Source: Syngnathus acus (lineage: Eukaryota > Chordata > Actinopteri > Syngnathiformes > Syngnathidae). From it: a stretch of 64,000 bases of DNA. The notes under the pieces are model-generated. The model searched no databases. It was given only the letters and a program-made list of their open reading frames with translations, and was not told the origin of the DNA. Positions 24,707 through 34,968 of the stretch are shown piece after piece (position 1 is the first letter of the stretch; the number at the start of each line of letters is the position of its first letter). Position numbers and translations under genes: made by a program. The stretch covers positions 5,278,001-5,342,000 of the forward strand of contig NC_051106.1 in assembly GCF_901709675.1 (NCBI RefSeq), written 5' to 3'.

Positions 24707-26224
24707 GGACACATGCTCAGTTGTCATGATGTCATTGTTGTCATGTGGTTTCTGGACTGGCTGCAGTCACACACTCTACCCTCTGACTGTCCTCCACAAA
24801 TCCCACCCATTCCCCTCCACCTCCAATCCAGTTTATCGTGTCTTTGACACCATAATGATGACAAAGACTAACCGGTAAACAGCAGCATTCAGCGCCACAG
24901 AGGATCCTTTTATGGCCCAATGAAAGTGAGGGATGAAGCGAGGCCTGTCAGGGAGGAGAGGTCCAGCAAATCAACGCACAACAGCAAACAGTCAGATGGA
25001 GGAGCGGAGATGACCGCTGTGGCGTCACCGCTGAATTGAAGTGTTTGTCAGTCCATCCGTCAGTGTAATGCCGTGCAACAAATCAGCGAAGCCCGTCTAG
25101 TTTTGTCCGTGGTCCGGGTCCCGACAGAACAGAAAATGAAAATTAGTTATGAGTAGTCTACAAAAATACATCAGAATATTTATTAATGTAAGTAAACATA
25201 TCATGTCTGTAATAGTTTTCCTCTTTAAAAAATAAAAAAAGGCTCTGTTGATGCATTGTAGTGCTCCAGACGCAGTTCTACACAACCACAATAATAAACA
25301 TTAAAACTCCGAATAACTTAATTTGAAAAGGAACAACTATTGTATTAAACATTATATTGTACAAGCGTACCAAATGTTGAGCAAGTTACAGACTTTTTGC
25401 CATACGGCTGAACTTTCCATTACATTGTGTTGCGTCAAAACACCCCGTTTCAATTCAAGTAATTTAAACGGAAGGTCAAGTCAGATACATTCACGGCGCA
25501 GAGTCAGATTCTTCGTCCTTGTATACAAGCAATAGGCAGCACTTAATGTAGTTTTGTATTTTGGACAACTTTCTCCTAGAGGTTCTTTTAAAGTCATTTG
25601 CCCAACACAACTCGTACAAACCAAATCCCCAGTTGAAAAATAATGTCTGACATGTCAATTTGGTTCACTTAAAGAACCAAAACACTTGTTTAGAGTTGGG
25701 AAAACACATTGGCTTTAAAGTTTACATTTGACAAATCGCTCTGAGACGCCTTCCTCCTACAGCATGCACTTATTCATGTTCTACCACACGCTGCGCTTTG
25801 ACTCTGTTGAATTAGTGCGTTTGCCAATTGAGAGGAGCCTAATTAGCTTTGTGTGACTTTTCGGTGCATGCATCAGCCCTGATGTTTTATTAAGCACAAA
25901 CCTTGGAGACGCGTCAATCAAATGCTAACCCGATTAGAGTGTCACCAGCACTCTAATGGGTACAACTTGAGCAAATTTCTGTTATGTGCAAAGGGAGCTG
26001 GGGAGAGGATGACATCATGCAATCAGACTTGCATACACTGTGCTCAATAACACACAAACACACATACACAGAGCCATTGAATTTCTCCTGTGCATATTGT
26101 CTGAGCTGCTATACTATGGTCACCCTTAGTTGTTCCCAGCCAACGTTTATACTATTTTCAAACTGTTCCACAATCCCCCAGAAATAATTGAAAAGAAATA
26201 ATTAGCAAACATCACAGTGCTTAG
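24707..26224. other. Non-coding stretch, no gene seen
   Basis: Nothing beyond short chance open frames. No repeat longer than about 15 bp was noticed. Confidence 0.5.
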
Positions 26225-26375
26225 TAGTGATGGGAAAATGAAGCTTCAAATTTGCTTCATGAAACAGCTGTAATTTTTTCCTGCTTTAGATGGCACTGTG
26301 TTCATCTTTGAGCTGCAAGAACATTATTTCTTAAACCACATTATTAAACCAACAGAGACATCTAAAAAAAAAAAG
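26225..26375 (+). mobile_element. Possible DNA-transposon remnant
   Basis: The block starts TAGTGATGGGAAAATGAAGC and continues with TTGCTTCATGAAACAGCTG, TTAGATGGCACTGTGTTCA, GAGCTGCAAGAACATTATT and AACAGAGACATCTAAAA. I recall this order of words from a short non-autonomous element that is widespread in fish. A terminal repeat at the right end and a target-site duplication are not clear, so the family stays open. Confidence 0.4.
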
Positions 26376-27361
26376 AAACAAATTCTGGTTATTGCTCCCA
26401 CAGCTTAAAAACTGTGTGAAGTATGATATCTTAATTTGCTATTCTCAATGTGGTATTCAGACATAATTTTAATTGTAAAACCGAACTGCTGACCTGTCTA
26501 ATGTTTCTTCTTCTATAACCATCTTTATTTTGCCTCCCTAAATGGAGATGAGCAAAATTGCAAAACATTTTGTCCTCGAATTCCTGATTTCCTTTGAAGC
26601 CTAGCAACATGTCTAAATGAAGGCCGTCCAAAAAACTTCAATGGCTTCCTGTTTGCTTGATATTATTTAGTGGTCTTTTTCACATGTGGGTGACATTTTA
26701 AAGAGGAAAAAACCTTGACCTGAGATTGGCAGTGTCCCTGAACAGGATTAGTGATACAGCACATGGAAAGATGGAATATCGAGCAAGATGTTTTAATTCC
26801 TTCAAGAGGCTGCATGCTGAGATACAACTAACAACCCCCTGTCAGCACACACACCCTTGGTGGTTGTGACACAGATGTGTGTGTGTGTATTGCCAAGTGC
26901 GAGGGGTGCACTGGGTTATCAATGTTAATCACCAGCCAAGCATATGGTCCTCTATTATCGCTTGATTGATCAATATATTGACACGATCGCACCTGCGCAA
27001 GATAAATCAGCCGTGAACATGAGCTAGTTGTTTGCGTCATTCAATATACATGAGAGAAGTGGCTCCCTGCGGTATAACTGAGGACAACCTGAAGGTGATG
27101 CAGCACGTAGGAGGAGCCTACATGTGTGTCACACACATGCAACACAACAGACAGCATGGACCATTTTCCATAGGCTGTCCTCTGTTGCTGTGGAGAGACC
27201 TCCACCAATCCTCTCCCCTCCCACCTTCACTATATGCCAGCGGCGTCATGAATGATCGGTGACATCGCTTCCTCGGGTCGATCCAAAGACAACATTATGT
27301 GACTACCCCCCCCACCCCACCCATCGCACCAACAACACACCTCACATTTTCAATGGCTGTG
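26376..27361. other. Non-coding stretch, no gene seen
   Basis: Short open frames only. A (TG)n-like word lies at about 26875-26888 and a C-rich patch at about 27306-27323. Nothing else is recognised. Confidence 0.5.
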
Positions 27362-27392
27362 TTTATGGCTATTTATGGCTCACACTGTGAGC
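27362..27392. promoter_or_regulatory. Tandem TTTATGG words and a 15-bp palindrome
   Basis: TTTATGG occurs at 27362-27368 and again at 27372-27378, exactly 10 bp apart, about one helical turn. The second copy runs into GCTCACACTGTGAGC at 27378-27392, a perfect inverted repeat with 7-bp arms around one base. TTTATGG-type words are bound by CDX and posterior HOX proteins. The tight arrangement suggests a protein-binding site, but function is inferred only. Confidence 0.25.
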
Positions 27393-27620
27393 AGAATGAT
27401 GAGGCCGGGATGTGACATGTGGCAGCACATCTTCTAACAGAGATGTGAACAAAACATTGCAGAATAACCTTTTCATTGCCAAATTTGTGAACACAAACAA
27501 GGCAGTGGAGAGGTGGAAGCAGTCAGGACACTGTAAATATTGTGTGTATTACATGCACAGTAAATAATATGGAAATCATGTCAAAAACAAATACAACACA
27601 AGTAGTAATAAAAGCATATA

Positions 27621-27862
27621 CCGTATTTTCCGCACTATAAGGCACACCTAAAAACCTCCAATTTTCTCAAAAGCCGACAGTGCGCCTTATAATCAGGTGC
27701 GCCTTATATATGGGCCAATATTGAGCAACTACAGCAGGCGTGTCCAAAGTCCGGCCCGTGAGCCAAATGTATATATCTTATATATGGACAAAGTTTTAAA
27801 ATGGGCCATTCATTGAAGGTGCGCCTTATAATCCGGTGCGCCTTATAGTGCGGAAAATACGG
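27621..27862 (-). mobile_element. MITE copy A, 242 bp, TA target site, complete
   Basis: The element runs from CCGTATTTTCCGCACTATAA to its reverse complement at the right end. The inverted repeats are at least 20 bp and nearly perfect, and TA lies on both sides (27619-27620 and 27863-27864). TA target sites are typical of Tc1/mariner-type transposition. There is no coding capacity, so it must have been moved by a transposase made elsewhere. The interior carries repeated GCGCCTTATA words close to both ends and a central GTGTCCAAAGTCCGGCCCG segment resembling a hAT-type terminus. It is the same element as 33862-34168 in the opposite orientation. Confidence 0.87.
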
Positions 27863-27864
27863 TA

Positions 27865-30800
27865 TATCTATATATAGTGTCGTTTTTTAGAAGGCACATA
27901 TAGTACAGCCTGGTCTAACTGTAGCTTTCTGCTTTCTGTCTTTAATTGAATGTACCTTAGCTTACACAGACAAAGAAATGCTGACAAGACTGTGTAATAG
28001 TGGCCTTTCTACAGTCTATGCACAATATATGAATTGTGCATGCTATAAATCCTTGGCTGGTTTGCTCGATATCTCTACCTGACACCAGCTGAGGATCTAT
28101 ACCTATTCTGGAATGACCCCCCCCACCCCCTAGACCCTCAATAGCCATGTCCCTTGGTGGACATTTAAAGAGACGTGGGCAGCTGAATCATTCTTTCTTC
28201 AGGGCTTGCAAAGAAGGAGTTGAAGAGGTCAGCGATATGTGATGTCTTCCCACTGCTACGACACTCAGGATGTGTCAGAGCCGCGTGTCATGAAATGACA
28301 GCGGAAAGAAAGGCAGACCTGAGGCCACGCTTCACAGGAAAGCCAGGAGATCAATGCACAGGCCGCCGGTGTGCCGCAAAATGCTGCAGCTTGATGTTGA
28401 GATTGACCCACTTATGAAATCCCCAAAAGTGGGACAAAAAACACAAAACACTACACCTTGCCAAGTACATACCGCATGTGGTGAACCTTGCTATGCCTGT
28501 CATGTTGACGAATGAATCTAAGTAGCTGTCAATTAAGTGAAATCCCATCGGTATGGCAAGTCGAATGATGAGGATCCCACAAAGCAAACGCTTAACAAGC
28601 CTACCCACTGAGGAGCATGCTGGGCTTCGCACGGGCCATACATCAAACAGACAACATTATCACCCACTCCACCTTTGAAAACTTCTGTGAGATTAATTAT
28701 CATTAATTAAACAAGTGTTGCATGTTGGACAATGTATCAAATTTGAATTTTGTTCTAATCCATCATCAGTCTGTAGCTAGCAGCGGGGCGCCTGTTTATT
28801 CCTTTTTGACTTAGCAACATTGTGCCAAATCAGCATTTTTTTAAACATTATTTTTGCGTATTAACTTCCCCATGGGGCAACCAATGATGGTCATTGATAA
28901 ACAATTTAGTTCCAACCTTTTGTGAAATTTCCACTTCCTTGCACGTAGATGCTAATTCATTTTTAGAGGACTTCTATTGATCGCTGAATGACATCCTGTA
29001 ACCTTGCTGAATAAGATGTACATGCCAATTAATTCTATTTGATGAATGCTGTCAAGCATTTTTATAGGTGAATGATCTAATTTCTGACATTCCATCATTT
29101 TTTTGGTATTTTCTTTAAAAACATAACATAATATAATATAATTTATACTGCAACTAAAAACAGGTTCCATAATTGTCTTTGTAGATCTACTCAGGCAAAA
29201 CACATAAAAATCAACCTTAAGGGTTATCAGGTTCATTGAGGGAGTAGCAAAATGACAATCAAAGATTCCACATGACCTCAGCTCCGAGTCTCCTTTATGC
29301 TAAATCATCACTACATGATTGAGAGCAAAGGCAGCGGTGAAAGTCAGTAGGCAAGCCTCATTACCTCAATTAATGGCGGTTCTTATTGCATAAGCAAAAC
29401 TCTTGTGAGGGTAGAAGTCAATACCTTTGTGGTAGTTATGATAATGGCTTCATCGCTAGTAGACAAGTTTGGATCTTGACATCGAAGGACATCACTGCTG
29501 CAGTCCAGCTAATTAAAATGAGTGAGTCTCAACGACGCAATTAAAACAGGTAAAACTGTGTCGAGGCCTATGTGTGATTTGTATCATTAATTTTCATTAC
29601 CACTGTATATTAACCTTACTATCTGCTGTTAGTCGCCACCGTGTGCGTTTTCCTTCTCCAGAATGTTTTCATCACGGGAAATTCCACAAACGGTCCGGGA
29701 AGTTGTAAATGTTGTTAATGCGCAGTGCAACCATCAGCTACAGCAAAGTGTACAGCATCAGCGGGCGATCCGATGAAGGAAATATTATGGCTCTTGATTA
29801 AATCTGAAATGAAGTGATATTTCATCGCTTCTTATTAATTACAAATGAGGCCTTGTGTCCTGTCATTATTGCTTTCCCTTACAACTGATGCTGTCGTAAT
29901 CCCCGTTGGTGATATCCGGTAACTTTCCACTTCAGGTGTTGAGTTATTTCGGTAGGCGCCATACATGTGCAAATTGACATTCCCGAGCTTTACGGCGCTT
30001 ACTGATGCGAGAGTTTTTTCTTTGAGGGGGCTAACGTGACCGATAAGCATGATCCTCAAGATGTTGACTCCAAGACACAATAGAAAGGGATCCAAAAGAT
30101 GCTGCTTGCATTAATCAGGCTATAATAACATTAGGCCATTTCCTTTCTGTGCATCTGGGAAATAAAAAGGTTGTTCCATGGTGATTGCGATCAAAGCTTA
30201 AAGCAGGAATCCGTGTTAAAGATGCAATGGCGGTATGGATAGTGCCTGATAAGGGATTAAGGACATGATTTCTCATTCCACCTCCAAACATTCTTGGAAA
30301 TGTCAAGAGGGGATGTGGAGAATAAATACCTTTAGCATGGATATATTGTGAGCAATGCCACCGCAGTCACCTGGCCTTAACTTTGATCAGTCATTTTCAA
30401 GTAACGAGATTTCTCTGATTTCATTAAAGAGTCATTTCGCACTTGGAAGCCCAAAGCTTTTTTTTTTTTTTTGCCGAGAGATCAATGATCTAATCATGTT
30501 AGCGTTAAGCCAATTGGCTTGAAAGTCCTTTGTGATATCCCTTTACTGTTTTAATGACTTAGTTGAGATTAAACAGGGTTTTGGATCCAGGGATTAAGGG
30601 ACACATCTATTGAGGGGGAAAAAGGCTCCTTTTTTTGATGCATAATTTATTGTGACGAAGGACACTCAACACCTACTGGCCAGAGATTAGAATGGCAGCC
30701 TCACCGCATCAGAAGGTCTTAAAAGAAACGGGAACATTTTTCATATAGTCTGCCATGCTGAAATGAGTATGGTCTGCATACCAACACAAATAATTCTGGC

Positions 30801-32287
30801 AAAGGATAAATATTTTCAGTCACGTAGTGAAAAGTGAATGTGCATTCATTTAGAAGGATGATTTGGTGACAAGTCTCAAAGGGGATTATGAAATAATTAG
30901 GATTCACATGATCAGGATTTTGGCAGCTAATCATCAAGAAAAAAACACATCACTGATTCGATCACAAGATGCAAAACCTCGGATCACAGAATTAATTGGT
31001 TCTATGAGCCTATTTGTAACGGTCAAAAACCAAGGTAGTATTGGCCACTGAAATCAATGAAAATATAATCAATCCATCCCAACCAAAGAAGTAAGACTAT
31101 ACACGTGTACAACCTTCACTCAAAGTATCTTTAAAGTTGCTGAAGTTAGTTGCTAACACAAAAAAAAAATCAGTAACTCTCAGTCTATGTTTGGTGAAGA
31201 TAACAACAACCAATGGTGGATTTGTGATAAATGACTCACCTCCAGCATTGTTCAAACCATCGATTTGGCAACTGTTGATGAATCATTAACCAGGGACACT
31301 TGATGATCTCCCAACTATAGACAGAAAAGCCATTGGTGACCACCGTCTGACTCAGCAGGATCTAATTTGAACGGAAACCTTTGGGTTAGGCTGGGAAGTA
31401 ACTTACGTAAAGATTGACTTTCCTGTAGCGATTATCATGTTCTTAGTAAATTGCAAACCAAATTTGCAGATCAATTATTAATAAAATCTAATTTTTTTGT
31501 TTTGTTTAACCCCAAGAGCTCCATGATTGTGATACTCGCTGCACTTGAGGTTACAAAAATAACCACAATACGACAATAGTCGCATCTACCATCGAGTTAG
31601 AGTAGCTCAGCAACCATGAAAGCTTCATTATAATTTAGAAAACCACAGCTGAACCCTTTCCAGTTACATTCTGTTGCTTATATCCTGATTGCCTTGGCGG
31701 TTTTACCAAGAAATACACAAATAAAGCCCTGTTTTTATTTCCACACATTAGTAAAACGTCCTCCGGCTGTTCGGTGACGAGCCCGTGAGCGGCAAGAGCT
31801 ATTTGCTCCTGCTTGAATTTCATGAATAGCAATAACAGTGCTCTGAAAACACATTACCAAAACACAATGAGAGCGTACAATGCTCTTGTAACCTGCAAGG
31901 CCATTCGCAAATTCACAACATTGCATACACATACTTAAAACATTGTTATTCCGTTGAACTGCTGTTTTGCTCAGTCGCATTACAAAATAAGTTCATTTTC
32001 CTCGGAAAAAAAATGGTATAATTGCAATGCAAATGAGTACTTTCCTCTAGTGATATGTTGTGTTTTGACATTTGTTGCAGGCTTGTTGTTTGTCATTCAT
32101 ACTTATTCTCCGGGATTGAATTGTTGAGTATGTAGTGAACACAATAATGTTGTGATGACAAAATTGTTGTGGTTATACATGAGCAACAAACTCAAATAAT
32201 TCTGATAATTGCAGTAACATGTGAAACGATTAACCATGAGAATTGACTGAACTATACAATTTCCAGGAAATTATTTAATTTAAAAAT
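27865..32287. other. Non-coding stretch, no gene seen
   Basis: It holds a 15-T run at 30458-30472 and a POU octamer ATGCAAAT at 32027. The minus-strand frame at 28351-28632 and the others are under 100 codons and unrecognised. No mobile element is seen. Confidence 0.5.
30458..30472. repeat. Poly-T tract (15 T)
   Basis: An uninterrupted 15-T run with no element body attached. Confidence 0.9.
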
Positions 32288-32288
32288 T

Positions 32289-32300
32289 AGCCATTGAAAC
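32289..32300 (+). repeat. Target-site duplication, left copy of SINE
   Basis: AGCCATTGAAAC, matching AGCCATTAAAAC at 32659-32670 in 11 of 12 positions. The preceding T is also shared, so the duplication may be 13 bp. Confidence 0.85.
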
Positions 32301-32658
32301 GGCGGCTCGGTGGTGCACTGGGTAGCACGTCCGCCTCACAGTTAGGAGGGTGCGGGTTCGATTCCACCTCCGGCCCTCCCTGTGTGGAGTTTGCATGTTC
32401 TCCCCGGGCCCGCGTGGGTTTTCTCCGGGCACTCCGGTTTCCTCCCACATCCCAAAAACATGCTTGGTAGGCCGATTGAAGACTCCAAATTGTCCCTCGG
32501 TGCGAGTGCAAATGGTTGTTTGTCTCTGTGTGCCCTGCGATTGGCTGGCAACCGGTTCAGGGTGTCCCCCGCCTACTGCCCGATGACGGCTGGGATAGGC
32601 TCCAGCACACCCGCGACCCCCGTGGGGACTAAGCGGTTCAGAAAATGGATGGATGGAT
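32301..32658 (+). mobile_element. tRNA-headed SINE, 358 bp, complete with target-site duplication
   Basis: The first 70 or so bases look like a tRNA: an A-box-like TGGTGCACTGGG at 32311-32322 and an exact B box GGTTCGATTCC at 32355-32365, together an internal RNA polymerase III promoter. The body contains words familiar from fish SINEs (GGAGTTTGCATGTTCTCC, TTTCTCCGGGCACTCCGG, TCCCACATCCCAAAAACATG, GATTGGCTGGCAACCGG, GCTGGGATAGGCTCCAGC). It ends in AAAATGGATGGATGGAT. A 12-bp duplication with one mismatch flanks it, which shows retroposition. A SINE has no protein of its own and depends on a LINE for mobilisation. The open frames across it on both strands are not genes. Confidence 0.93.
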
Positions 32659-32670
32659 AGCCATTAAAAC
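32659..32670 (+). repeat. Target-site duplication, right copy of SINE
   Basis: AGCCATTAAAAC, partner of 32289-32300. The single difference (G to A) indicates limited time since insertion, or a mutation soon after it. Confidence 0.85.
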
Positions 32671-33859
32671 ATATTATTTCATGCTGCTTTCTGTGGTGCA
32701 CAAACAAAAAATAATAACAGCTTTTTACAAGGCAATCATTTTCCCAGAAGTTGTGCTTAATTCCACTGCTAGGAAATCATTTGCTTGAGTTTGCAATGAT
32801 GTCACAAACCTTGAAACATCTGACTCGCTGGATGTTTTGCACTAAATTTCCTCCCATCTTGTACTTGATGTTTGTAGATGAATTGCCCTTCTATTAGCCT
32901 GAGGATAGCAAAGCTTTCCTTTTATTGCTTTACCTGGTGCCTGTAAAAGCCACTGGAAGGCTGTCAGTGACAAATGGCTGATTCACCCCAGACTAACTAA
33001 TCCAATGCAACCAGGACTGAGAGCTTCATCTCCTCCAGATAACCTTCTCTTATAAAACACTCGTAACACAGCGTCTGGTTGCAGGAGAGGAGTGTCATGA
33101 GTTTACCACTTCTATTTTGTCAGATTGTTAGGATGAGGTTGAAGTATTAAATCCACATAAAATATACTTATTAAAGGAATATGGGACTAAGCAAGTCACA
33201 GAAATTGTTATAAAACAGATTCATGCATTCTGTTTCAAAAATTTACAAGGAAATAACTTGAAAAAAATGGAGAAATTTGGGGAAAAGTAGCCACTTGCTT
33301 CATTGTATTGCCTTCGCTTTGGCCACGGTCGTCATGGTAACGTGCATCATACACCATAAACCAAGTGATTTAAACCAGTGTGTGACAATGCATGCTGTAA
33401 TTCTTTATCCTTTGTGCAATTTTGCCTCAAGAATATTAAAGAGCACATTACTCATTTAAGAAAAACAAAATCTCCCGTAAATGAAATCAATTAAACTACT
33501 GATGCCGAAATGTGTTTCCTCAAAGAGTGCCTTCTGTTGTAACGCACCATTAAACTCTGTGTTTGTTGTTCACTCAAAGAATAGATTCACCCAAAATTGG
33601 CAAAGGGATAAAAATTTAAAGAATGCTCCACTCTAATAAAGGCCTTAGAAAATTCTCCAGCAAAAGAAACGGTCTCCCCCACAGGTTTCTTCCTTCGAGG
33701 GAGTTTTTTTTTCTTGCCTCCTTTGACAAGTGCTTGCTCATGTGCGTACATATATATATATAATATTTAATGTATGAGGTTTGTGGTGCTTGACCTGCTT
33801 AATGTGATGCATAACCTTAAGATAACCTTTGTTGCCATTTGCTGCGATATAAATACAAT
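32671..33859. other. Non-coding stretch, no gene seen
   Basis: Short open frames only. A small TA run lies at about 33750-33764. Nothing else is recognised. Confidence 0.5.
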
Positions 33860-33861
33860 TA

Positions 33862-34168
33862 CCGTATTTTCCGCACTATAAGGCGCACTGGATTATCAGG
33901 CGCACCTTCAATGAATGGCCCATTTTAAAACTTTGTCCATATATAAGGCGCACCGGATTAAAAGGCGCACCTTCAATGAATGGCCCATTTTAAAACTTTG
34001 TCCATATATAAGATATATACATTTGGCCCTCGGGCCGGACTTTGGACATGCCTGCTGTAGTGGCTCAATATTGGTCCATATATAAGACGCACCTGATTAT
34101 AAGGCGCACTGTCGGCTTTTGAGAAAATTGGAGGTTTTTAGGTGCGCCTTATAGTGCGGAAAATACGG
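33862..34168 (+). mobile_element. MITE copy B, 307 bp, with internal 65-bp duplication
   Basis: Same element as copy A (27621-27862) in the opposite orientation. It has the same CCGTATTTTCCGCACTATAA ends and TA on each side (33860-33861 and 34169-34170). A 65-bp unit is tandemly repeated inside: 33882-33946 and 33947-34011. Removing one unit gives 242 bp, exactly the length of copy A, so one internal duplication accounts for the whole difference. The units differ at a few positions (GGATTATCAGG against GGATTAAAAGG). It is non-autonomous. Confidence 0.88.
33882..34011 (+). repeat. Two 65-bp tandem units inside MITE copy B
   Basis: Each unit starts GGCGCAC, contains AGGCGCACCTTCAATGAATG and ends in a TCCATATATAA word. 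The period is exactly 65 bp, measured at both GGCGCAC and CACCTTCAATG. The GGCGCAC word that bounds each unit is also the subterminal word of the element, so unequal pairing at it could have produced the duplication. Confidence 0.92.
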
Positions 34169-34170
34169 TA

Positions 34171-34952
34171 ACTAAACGCAGTCTCATTGGATGAACAGAT
34201 AGCCATAATCTACATTGATGGAGAGATGGCTTTTGATGCCGTCCGGTATCAAATTCCAGGAACCTGTGTGAGGTACAACGCAAAACAGAAAGGCCCCCTC
34301 ACGTCTATGGAGGCACGCGTGTGTACCAACTCGGCATGATTAATGATCATATCCCGATTTCCAAATGTCAGCGTCAACTCTGATCAACCGGAATGAGCGC
34401 CGCAGCAGTTTGACTCCCTCGCAGTTATTAATCTCCTCTCAGCGACTCATCTCGCGACTCCCCTCGCTCCGTAATGACACCCCCGTGTTAATTGTGACTG
34501 TTTATAAAATGGAGCACTGGAGCCAAGCTGCGGCAATCTCGTCGCCGTCGTTTATGGCGTCTCTGCCCCACTAGCTTCGAAAATCAACTATTGATGTTCC
34601 TTATTACATTAGGTGAGGCGCTTGATGGCCGTGCACAGCTGCGGGCCGTTTGTATTGCTGTCCTATTGATCTGATTTACATAAATAGAGACTTTGTTGCT
34701 GAGCCGACACACTGTGCGTCTGGAAGTGAACTATTGAATAATTGGGCCATTCTCTGACACTTTCATGAGGTAAATCTAAATGCATCCAGTGACAACTAAT
34801 CTCCATACATACACACACACCACAGTCTTTACAAAGGCAATTGAAGTGTGTTTTTCATACAGCTCTGTACTGGATCTCTAGTGCTAAAGCCTCTCGTCCA
34901 ATCGGATTGCTCCGGCATCATCTCTATAATACACGTAACCCCTAGAGGTCAT
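34171..34952. other. Non-coding stretch, no gene seen
   Basis: Short open frames without protein character. Slightly G+C-richer around 34370-34560. Nothing is recognised. Confidence 0.45.
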
Positions 34953-34968
34953 ATTTGCATGTTAATTG
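34953..34968. promoter_or_regulatory. POU octamer next to a TTAATTGA site
   Basis: ATTTGCAT at 34953-34960 is followed two bases later by TTAATTGA. A POU octamer next to a homeodomain core is a common arrangement in developmental enhancers. This is one of the better-placed octamers in the window, but function is inferred only. Confidence 0.25.

Noticed and set aside
24515-24847. Open frames encoding Trp-Met-Asp-Gly or His-Pro-Ser-Ile repeats
   Set aside because: They are translations of the ATCC microsatellite on the two strands, which has no stop in some frames.
32287-32660. Several overlapping open frames on both strands
   Set aside because: They lie in the SINE, which is non-coding, and the target-site duplication confirms the element's limits.
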